Assembly (NCBI GenBank): GCA_022827345.1
Contig: JAJDTB010000032.1
Coordinates: 372,001 to 436,000 of the forward strand
Direction of reading: 5' to 3'
DNA from: Gemmatimonadota bacterium
Lineage (GTDB): Bacteria; Gemmatimonadota; Gemmatimonadetes; Longimicrobiales; Gaopeijiaceae
DNA: 64,000 bases
The notes below the pieces were generated by a model that was not told the DNA's origin, did not search any database, and saw nothing but the letters and a program-made list of their open reading frames with translations. A program made the translations under genes and the position numbers. Below are positions 57,782 to 64,000 of this stretch, piece by piece. Numbering within the stretch: the first letter of the stretch is position 1; each line of letters begins with the position of its first letter.

Positions 57782-59677
57782 ATGAGACCGCCGACGCGTC
57801 AAGTCGAGGCGCTGACCATTCTCCTCGTCGCTGCACTGACTGCAGGGTCTTGCGCGGCGCCGGACGCCCGGGAGCAGGCGCCCGACCCCGACCTTCCCGA
57901 CAGACCCGTCACCGATATCGATATCCACGGGATACTGGAGAAGCGCGTCGCCATGATCCCCATGAGGGACGGCGCGCGCCTTCACACCGAGATCTATGTG
58001 CCGCGGGACGTGGACGAGCCGCTTCCGTTCATCATCGAGCGCACGCCGTACGGGCTGCTGCGGGACTCGCAGGGCTACAGCACGCGCCTCTACGACCACC
58101 CGGATCTGATCGAGGACCGCTACATCCTCGTGTTCCAGGATCTCCGCGGGCGCTTCGACTCGGAGGGGGAGTTCCTGTCCCTGCGGCCGCCGAAGGACCC
58201 GGACGACGCGGACGGGATCGACGAGACCACCGACGCCTGGGACACGGTCGAGTGGCTCGTGAACAACGTGCCGGAATCGAACGGGCGCGCGGGGATGCTC
58301 GGGATCTCGTACGGCGGGTTCACCTCGATTCGGGCGTCGCACGATCCGCACCCGGCGCTGAAGGCCGCGTCGCCGCAGGCAACGTGCGCGGACATGTTCA
58401 TCGGCGACGACTGGCATCACAACGGGGCCTTCCGCCTGGAGTACGCCTTCAACTGGATCGCGCGGGTGGAGGGCGCGGGCCGGGTGGTCGACCAGCACGA
58501 CCTGTACGAGTGGTTCCTGGACCTCGGGGCGCTCTCGAACATCAACGAGCGGTACTTCCACGGCGAGGCGCCGACCTGGAACGCGTTCGCCGAGCATCCG
58601 AACATGGACGAGTACTGGGAGACCGAGATGTGCGGCGTGCTGCCGTTTGTCGACGAGCCGCTGATCCCCCTGCTCCACGTGCTCGGATGGTACGACAGCG
58701 AGGACTTCTACGGGCCGCTCGAGGTCTACAAGAAGCTGGAGCGAAAGGACGAGAACGGCTGGAACAACCTGGTGATCGGCCCGTGGACCCACGGCGGCTG
58801 GACCTTCCACACGGGCGATCGCATGCTGGAATTCGACTTCGGGTCGGAAACGGGGCGCTACTACAAGAAGGAAATCGAGGCGAAGTGGTTCGCTCACTGG
58901 CTGAAGGACGGGCCGGGGGTGGACCTGCCGGAGGTGATGGCGTTCCGGACGGGGGGGGACGAGTGGGAGACGTTCGAGTCGTGGCCGCCGCCGAGCGAGT
59001 CGCTTGACATCTACCTGCATGCAGGGAGGCTGGTGTCGTTCGATTCGCCGGCCGCGGGAAGGGATGGGCCGGCGGGGTCCGACTACGACGAATACGTCTC
59101 GGATCCGTGGAATCCGGTGCCCTACCGGTCGCGGCCGATCCAGTGGGACGGATGGCCCACGTGGCAGGCCGAGGACCAGCGGTTGGCGCACGGTCGTCCG
59201 GACGTGCTCTTCTGGGAGTCGGAGCCGCTGGAGGAGGACCTGACGATGAGCGGCGATCCGGTGGCGCACCTGTTCGCGTCAACGTCTGGGACAGCGTCCG
59301 ACTGGGTGGTGAAGCTGATCGACGTGTACCCCGAAGACTACGAGCCCAACCCGCAACTGCGGGGCTACCAGTACATGGTGGCGGGTGAGGTCTTCCGTGG
59401 CCGGTACCGGAACTCGTACCGGGAGCCGGAGCCGATTCCGGCGAACGAAGTGGTGGAGTACAGGATCGCTTTGCGCGACAGGAGCCACACGTTCAGGGCT
59501 GGACACAGGATCATGGTGCAGGTTCAGAGCACCTGGTTTCCGGTGATCGATCGGAATCCGCAGTCGTGGGTGCCGAACATCTATGTGGCGACGGAGGACG
59601 ACCTGCAGACGGCGACGCAACGGGTTTATCGGTCGGAGCGGTATCCCACGCGGATCACGCTGCCGGTGCGGCGGTAG
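57782..59677 (+). CDS. CocE/NonD family hydrolase, lipoprotein (X-Pro dipeptidyl-peptidase-like)
   Basis: 631 residues. Lipobox LTAGSC (Cys24). S15-type alpha/beta-hydrolase domain with MRDGARLHTEIYVP, LVFQDLRGRFDSEGEF, Ser176 (GISYGGF), Asp305 (GWYDSEDF) and His337 (GPWTHGG), then a jelly-roll C-terminal domain (about 400-630). Family members are X-Pro dipeptidases, cocaine esterase or glutaryl acylases. Beside SusCD and S9 peptidases, a proline-specific exopeptidase is plausible. Start ATG at 57782. Confidence 0.92.
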   Translation: MRPPTRQVEALTILLVAALTAGSCAAPDAREQAPDPDLPDRPVTDIDIHGILEKRVAMIPMRDGARLHTEIYVPRDVDEPLPFIIERTPYGLLRDSQGYSTRLYDHPDLIEDRYILVFQDLRGRFDSEGEFLSLRPPKDPDDADGIDETTDAWDTVEWLVNNVPESNGRAGMLGISYGGFTSIRASHDPHPALKAASPQATCADMFIGDDWHHNGAFRLEYAFNWIARVEGAGRVVDQHDLYEWFLDLGALSNINERYFHGEAPTWNAFAEHPNMDEYWETEMCGVLPFVDEPLIPLLHVLGWYDSEDFYGPLEVYKKLERKDENGWNNLVIGPWTHGGWTFHTGDRMLEFDFGSETGRYYKKEIEAKWFAHWLKDGPGVDLPEVMAFRTGGDEWETFESWPPPSESLDIYLHAGRLVSFDSPAAGRDGPAGSDYDEYVSDPWNPVPYRSRPIQWDGWPTWQAEDQRLAHGRPDVLFWESEPLEEDLTMSGDPVAHLFASTSGTASDWVVKLIDVYPEDYEPNPQLRGYQYMVAGEVFRGRYRNSYREPEPIPANEVVEYRIALRDRSHTFRAGHRIMVQVQSTWFPVIDRNPQSWVPNIYVATEDDLQTATQRVYRSERYPTRITLPVRR

Positions 59678-59845
59678 GACGGAGGGCATGGCTTCCGGCC
59701 GCACCGCCGGCAGCCCATCGAAGACCCTGCACCTCGGACAGCCCCGAAATGTCCGGCTTTTGTCCGCACATCCAGGGATGCGAATCGCATCAACAGACAG
59801 CGCCGGCCGTATTACGAAGCGAGGGCTGGGACACTCGCCCGGAGT

Positions 59846-60403
59846 GTGTCAGACCTGCTCATCCGTACGGAGTACGTTTGCCTCCCCTTCGCACTGGCGT
59901 TCGACCGCCGTGGCAGGAGATTCAACGAGGCCGGGATCCCGATAATCCAGGACGATTTCGTATCAATGGACGAGATTGGAGATTCTCATGATCCGCCCAC
60001 TTTCACGAACCGTGCGGGACGAAGCGAATTCGAGGCCTTGAGTGCGGAGCTGGGTGAATACACCCGCTGCCTGAGAGACAGCGCCAAGCGCTTCGATTTC
60101 GAACAGGCTGCCCGCGATACTGCGCGGATGCTGGCGAATGTGGCGGGGCGGGAGACCCGATGTGGAGCACACTTCGCGATGGTGCGGCACCTGTTGGAGT
60201 CCATCGGCCTTGCCGCCGTGAACGCGCTCCGCTACGAGGAACTGAGCAGAGGCGATACGCGGACTCTGTCCCGCGATCTGCTGCTGTTCGAAACCAGAGG
60301 ACTGGGGACCTCGGTCGCATTGGACCGGCGCGCGCAGCACGCCCACGCTGTGGGAGTTGGCATTCTCGTCAACGATCTCCCCGCGATACCGTTCCCTGCC
60401 TAG
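59846..60403 (+). CDS. Hypothetical protein
   Basis: 185 codons from GTG 59846 with GGAG close upstream. No family recognised. The N-terminal third has mixed composition (TEYVCLPFALAFDRRGRRFNEAGIP) and the rest is helical and charged (FEALSAELGEYTRCLRDSAKRFDFEQAARDTARML). Third-position GC is lower in the first part, so the true start may be later, or the gene may be worn. It lies between the CocE-type gene and a kinase remnant on the other strand. Confidence 0.45.
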   Translation: MSDLLIRTEYVCLPFALAFDRRGRRFNEAGIPIIQDDFVSMDEIGDSHDPPTFTNRAGRSEFEALSAELGEYTRCLRDSAKRFDFEQAARDTARMLANVAGRETRCGAHFAMVRHLLESIGLAAVNALRYEELSRGDTRTLSRDLLLFETRGLGTSVALDRRAQHAHAVGVGILVNDLPAIPFPA

Positions 60404-60708
60404 GTCGTTGACGATGTAGAACTGCGATCTGTGCCGGTCGAAGCTGCTCCGGCGACCAGACTGGCACCAATGAACTCCGGCGCAGTCCGCCGCTCTCCAC
60501 GCGGATGCGGCCGCCGTGCGCCTCTACCTCCCCCGGATCTGGTCGACGACCGACACGGCAATGCCCACTGTCCCTCAAGGCCCCACCGACACGGGATTGC
60601 AAAATCTGCACGATAAGGGTACGGTGATTTGAGGCGCCGATTAATGTACAGAACGGGCGGCGTGTCGCGTTTTCCATTGGATCGCCCTTGAGAATCGAAA
60701 GAAAGACG
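60404..60708. other. Intergenic region with a kinase remnant and lipoprotein upstream sequence
   Basis: 305 bp with no intact gene. The left part holds the histidine-kinase remnant at 60486-60565 (-). The right part (60595-60670) is AT-richer and probably contains the promoter of the lipoprotein at 60709; TTGCAA at 60597 is a possible -35, without a good -10. Confidence 0.4.
60486..60565 (-). pseudogene. Fragment of a histidine kinase ATPase domain
   Basis: On the - strand GIAVSVVDQI (60565-60536) is followed, after 8 extra bases, by VEAHGGRIRVESGG (60527-60486) in another frame. Joined, they read like the G2 box of HATPase_c domains (GLGLSVVRQI-VEAHGGRI). The 8-bp insertion breaks the frame, and I cannot see the H box or the G1 box nearby. 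It appears to be the tail of a lost two-component gene. Confidence 0.5.
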
Positions 60709-61113
60709 ATGTCCCGAACCCACCGCCTCTGTGTGGTAATCGCCCTGCTCACGACCACGTCCGGTTGCACGTCTCTTGTACTAACCAAGGGACCCGAACC
60801 ACCGGGACATCCAAACCACGAAGCGAGCGTCGCTTTCTGTTCGACCGGGAAGGGATTGATCGTGCTTGACGGCGTGATCGGCGGTTTTTTTGCCTTTTCG
60901 GGTCTGGTCGGGGCCGGCCTTGCTTCCACCGATGAGGGAGAAGCCAGGTCGCTTCTGTTTGCTGGCGGAATCACAGGACTCTCCGTTGTGTCCATGGTCG
61001 CGGGAAACCGCAGGGTCAATGAATGTCGCGCGGCGAAGCTGGAAGCCCTGGAAAGAGCCCGGGAACGCATGGAAGCGCGTACGGCGATGGAGCGCCTGCC
61101 CGGCAAGAGGTAG
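60709..61113 (+). CDS. Small lipoprotein with glycine-rich membrane-like segments
   Basis: 134 residues from ATG 60709. Lipobox TTSGC (about Cys20). Two hydrophobic Gly-rich stretches (LIVLDGVIGGFFAFSGLVGAGLA and LLFAGGITGLSVVSMVAG) and a charged helical C terminus (ECRAAKLEALERARERMEAR). Two extra cysteines (VAFCSTG, NECRA). No family assigned; layout recalls small envelope lipoproteins with a helical hairpin. A TTG at 60688 would add 7 residues. Confidence 0.65.
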   Translation: MSRTHRLCVVIALLTTTSGCTSLVLTKGPEPPGHPNHEASVAFCSTGKGLIVLDGVIGGFFAFSGLVGAGLASTDEGEARSLLFAGGITGLSVVSMVAGNRRVNECRAAKLEALERARERMEARTAMERLPGKR

Positions 61114-61170
61114 TGGTTCGCTACCTTCGGCATCCTTTGCACCGGAGATGACACGGGCAGTCATGGAGCC

Positions 61171-62169
61171 ATGAGGACGCTCACGATCGTCCACCGGGTC
61201 GAGGACCTTGCATCACTGCGGGCCGGCGCTGTGGAGCCCTTGGATGCCGAGAGCTTCCGGCTCACCAATCCCTCGCGCCATATCGCGCTGCAGGACGCAA
61301 CGGGAGGGTTGCTCGCCCGTTGTTCTCTCTGGAGGGCCCGCGACGCCTGCGGCGCGCCGACCACGGCCGGGCTGATCGGTCACTACGCCGCGGTGGACGC
61401 TGAAGTCGGCCGGGACATCCTGCACCACGCACTGGACTGGCTCCAGGCGGAAGGGTGCGACCGGGTCATCGGTCCGATGGACGGCTCCACCTGGCACCGC
61501 TACAGGCTGCTGACTGAGCGCGGAACCGAACCAATCTTCTTTCTGGAGCCCGACAATCCCGACGCCTGGCCTCGGCACTTCACCGACGCCGGATTCGTTC
61601 CACTGGCCACCTACACCTCCGCGCTCAATCCGGACCTGGACCGGGTCGACCCGCGCTCCGACGCCCGTCGCGCCGAGCTTGAACGGAGCGGCATCACCTT
61701 GCGGACAATCGACCTCGAGTGTTTTGACGCCGAGCTCGCGGCCATTCATGAACTGTCGCTCGTGGCGTTCGCCCGCAATCTCCTCTACAGCCCCATCGGG
61801 CTCGAGGCGTTCCTGGTCTCCTACGCCCCGATCCGTCCACATCTGGTACCCGAACTCGTCCTTCTCGCGGAGCGCGACGGGCAGTTGGTCGGCTTCATCT
61901 TCGGCATCCCCGATCTCATGGAGTCCGCCCGCGCTGAGCCACTGCGCACGGTGATCGTCAAGTCGATGGCGGTGCATCCGGCGTGCGGCGGAAATGGACT
62001 CGGCGGTCTGCTGATGGACGATTGCCAGCGGGCGGCGCGAAGGCTGGGATTCGATCGGGCCATTCACGCGCTGATGCATGAAACCAACTACTCGCGGAGC
62101 ATTTCGGCCCGCTACGGCAGAGTAATCCGCCGGTACACGCTCTACGAGAAGGCGCTTGGGCACCCGTGA
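61171..62169 (+). CDS. GNAT-family N-acetyltransferase
   Basis: 332 residues with two parts: an N-terminal degenerate GNAT-like half (about 1-150, HYAAVDAEVGRDILHHALDWLQAEGCDRVIGPMDGSTWHRYR) and a C-terminal half with the acetyl-CoA loop (VKSMAVHPACGGNGLGGLLM, about 265-285). Start ATG 61171 with GGAG upstream. It overlaps the acyl-CoA ligase gene by 4 nt (GTGA), so the two are co-made; together with the next gene they may form a small lipid or polyketide-like pathway. Substrate unknown. Confidence 0.82.
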   Translation: MRTLTIVHRVEDLASLRAGAVEPLDAESFRLTNPSRHIALQDATGGLLARCSLWRARDACGAPTTAGLIGHYAAVDAEVGRDILHHALDWLQAEGCDRVIGPMDGSTWHRYRLLTERGTEPIFFLEPDNPDAWPRHFTDAGFVPLATYTSALNPDLDRVDPRSDARRAELERSGITLRTIDLECFDAELAAIHELSLVAFARNLLYSPIGLEAFLVSYAPIRPHLVPELVLLAERDGQLVGFIFGIPDLMESARAEPLRTVIVKSMAVHPACGGNGLGGLLMDDCQRAARRLGFDRAIHALMHETNYSRSISARYGRVIRRYTLYEKALGHP

Positions 62170-63773
62170 ACATCACCCGCATCCTGATCGACCAAGCCAC
62201 GGAGCGGCCCGACCAGCCCGCCATCGTGGAAGCGCGCAGGCGGGGCGAGCGCATGCTCACATTCGGCCAGATGGCGGAACGTTCGGCGCGGGCCGCCGCC
62301 CTGTTCAGCGCGGCCGGGCTCCACAAGGGAGATCGGGTGCTGGTGTTTCAGCCGATGTCGATCGAGCTGTACGTCGCGCTGCTGGCAATCTTCCGCCTCG
62401 GCCTGGTGGCCACCGTGCTCGACCCCTCTGCCGGGCGCGGGCATATCGAGCAGTGCTGCGGTATCGCCCGGCCCAGGGGGTTCCTCGGCCCTTCCCGGGC
62501 GCACCTGCTGCGGCTCTTCTCCCGCGGTCTGCGTCGAATCGAACGGCACTTCGTGACCGCGGGCTGGGCCCCCGCTGCCACCCGGTGGTCCAGGCTCGAA
62601 CGCCTCGCGCCCCTACACTCGATCACCACCTGCGATTCGTCGCACGACGCACTTCTCACCTTCACCAGCGGCAGCACAGGAGCTCCGAAGGCGGCGGTTC
62701 GCAGCCACGGTTTTCTGCTGGCGCAGCACGATGCCCTGGCAGAGGCGATCAATCTCGAGCCCGGCGAAGTGGACCTCGCCACCCTGCCGATCTTCGTACT
62801 CGCCAACCTGGCCTCGGGCGTTACGACGGTCATACCGCAGGGCGACCTCCGGCGTCCCGGCTTCATCGAACCGGGCCCCGTGCTCGATCAGCTCCTGCGT
62901 CATCAGGTCACGCGGACCGTCGGCTCGCCGGCGTTGTACGACCGGCTGCTTCAGGGGGCACGTCCCGCCGGGGGCGCCCGAGGTGACCGCAGCAAGTCGT
63001 GCCTCGGGACGCTCAGGAAGCTCTATACCGGCGGCGCTCCCGTCTTCCCTCCCCTTCTGCACGAGCTCCGCTCGGCGATGCCGGAAGGTCGGGTGTTCGT
63101 GGTCTACGGCTCGACCGAAGCCGAGCCGATCGCCGATCTGGACTGGGAAGAGGCTCAACCTGCCGACCTGGACGCGATGTTTGCCGGCAAGGGGCTCCTT
63201 GTCGGAAGACCGGTTCCGCAGATCGATCTGCGCGTGGTGAAAAACCGCTGGGGCGAGCCTCTTGGGACGATGAGTGCACGGGAGTTCGACAAGCTCGCGT
63301 TGCCCGGTGGGCGGGCCGGAGAGATTGTGGTCAGCGGCTCCCACGTGCTCTCCGGCTATCTGAACGGCGTCGGCGACGAGGAGACGAAGTTCCGGGTCGA
63401 CGGTGAGGTCTGGCACCGCACCGGCGACGCCGGCTACCTCGACTCCGCAGGCCGACTCTGGCTTCTGGGACGCGCTGGCGCCGTCATTCGGGACGAACGC
63501 GGTACGATCCATCCCTTCGCGGTCGAGTGCGCGGCCACCCAGCTCGGCTGGATTCAGCGGAGCGCCCTCGCAAGGCACAACGGCGAGCGCCTCCTGGCAG
63601 TACAGCTGGGACCGCGGGCACCGGCGGATGCCGAGCGGCGGGTGAAGGAGACGTTGCCCTGGGCAGAGCTCGACCGGGTCGTGAAAGTGCCACGGGTTCC
63701 GGTCGATCGCCGACACAATGCGAAGATCGATTACACCGCACTGGAGAGGGTACTGGAGCGCCATGGCAACTGA
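62166..63773 (+). CDS. AMP-dependent acyl-CoA synthetase/ligase
   Basis: 535 residues, ANL superfamily. Phosphate loop FTSGSTGAPKAA, adenine motif VVYGSTEAEPI, TGDAGYLD, and the C-terminal catalytic lysine in HNAKIDYTALERVL. It activates a carboxylic acid as acyl-AMP and passes it to CoA. Residues of the middle are divergent (CCGIARPRGFLG), so chain length cannot be read. GTG start at 62166 overlaps the GNAT stop; the next gene overlaps its end by 11 nt. It resembles the OleC/long-chain group, but that is a guess. Confidence 0.88.
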   Translation: MNITRILIDQATERPDQPAIVEARRRGERMLTFGQMAERSARAAALFSAAGLHKGDRVLVFQPMSIELYVALLAIFRLGLVATVLDPSAGRGHIEQCCGIARPRGFLGPSRAHLLRLFSRGLRRIERHFVTAGWAPAATRWSRLERLAPLHSITTCDSSHDALLTFTSGSTGAPKAAVRSHGFLLAQHDALAEAINLEPGEVDLATLPIFVLANLASGVTTVIPQGDLRRPGFIEPGPVLDQLLRHQVTRTVGSPALYDRLLQGARPAGGARGDRSKSCLGTLRKLYTGGAPVFPPLLHELRSAMPEGRVFVVYGSTEAEPIADLDWEEAQPADLDAMFAGKGLLVGRPVPQIDLRVVKNRWGEPLGTMSAREFDKLALPGGRAGEIVVSGSHVLSGYLNGVGDEETKFRVDGEVWHRTGDAGYLDSAGRLWLLGRAGAVIRDERGTIHPFAVECAATQLGWIQRSALARHNGERLLAVQLGPRAPADAERRVKETLPWAELDRVVKVPRVPVDRRHNAKIDYTALERVLERHGN

Positions 63774-64000
63774 TCTGCGAGGCGTAGGCGGATACTTCAA
63801 GCGTCTGCTCGCCGAACGTTCTCAGGAGGAAATCGAGCAGGATCTGAAGCCCTCCCAGGAGAATATGCCGCCGCGTGTCCCCCGGGGCGGCGCGCTCTCG
63901 CCGATTACCCCGGAAGCGGTGGAACGGCGCTGGCAGGTGCTCGAAGCCGAGGCGTCCGTGAAGCACCCGCTCCTCGACGACATGACGCGCGATCAGATGC
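63763..64000 (+). CDS. Truncated gene at window edge, possibly HMG-CoA reductase-like
   Basis: 79 N-terminal codons from ATG 63763, overlapping the ligase gene by 11 nt and running off the right edge. It reads MATDLRGVGGYFKRLLAERS, then PPRVPRGGALSPITPEAVERRW and HPLLDDMTRDQM. The last part recalls the region before the first conserved block of class I HMG-CoA reductases, but no catalytic motif is visible, so the name is a low-confidence guess. Confidence 0.4.
   Translation, partial: MATDLRGVGGYFKRLLAERSQEEIEQDLKPSQENMPPRVPRGGALSPITPEAVERRWQVLEAEASVKHPLLDDMTRDQM

Overview
The window looks like a chromosomal segment of a GC-rich, diderm bacterium. The mix is typical of Gemmatimonadota: many secreted S9-type peptidases with PD40 propellers, a SusC/SusD pair, 6-bladed beta-propeller lipoproteins, lipoboxes, Tat signals, and long gene strings coupled by 4-nt overlaps. 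The phylum is inferred from gene content; no rRNA or tRNA gene is present to confirm it. I saw no transposase, integrase, CRISPR array or phage module.

Layout. 1-11171 (-) is one long head-to-tail gene string: aspS, phoH, an HD phosphohydrolase (pgpH type), ybeY, mgtE, meaB and an acyl-CoA mutase, followed by a truncated S9 peptidase at the window edge. 11385-16098 holds rlmN (+), a yqeK/LytR_C/lepB string (-) and rqcH (+), with a 15-bp tandem repeat between yqeK and rqcH. 16044-21604 carries tryptophan genes: trpC-F-B-A (-) and trpD (-), separated by lexA (+); trpE/trpG are not here. 21749-32819 (+) is a compact string truA-htrA-purB-purC-psd-pssA-purS-purQ-purL-purF, joining RNA modification, periplasmic quality control, purine synthesis and phospholipid synthesis.

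32838-59677 is an accessory, mostly exported region: a serpin lipoprotein, a channel-like membrane protein, a Tat-exported dienelactone hydrolase behind a structured leader, a decayed RhuM/Fic gene, a Tat amidohydrolase, three S9 peptidases, a membrane metalloprotease, an esterase with TPRs, a higBA toxin-antitoxin pair, two plug-only TonB proteins each paired with a 6-bladed propeller protein, a SusC/SusD transporter and a CocE-type hydrolase. Together they look like peptide capture and digestion at the cell surface. 59846-64000 has an unknown gene, a histidine-kinase remnant, a small lipoprotein, a GNAT acetyltransferase, an acyl-CoA ligase and a truncated gene.

The most unusual signal is regulatory. 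Two families of AT-rich perfect palindromes stand out in this GC-rich DNA. Family A (ATGTAATGT-NN-ACATTACAT type) occurs at the htrA start and in the promoter of an S9 peptidase. Family B (ACTAAACA-NNNN-TGTTTAGT type) occurs upstream of another S9 peptidase, behind a third S9 peptidase and behind the serpin. No matching regulator is encoded in the window, so a trans-acting regulator controlling exported proteolysis is a reasonable hypothesis. A second candidate system is the duplicated pair of a barrel-less TonB plug protein and a propeller lipoprotein, with related upstream DNA.
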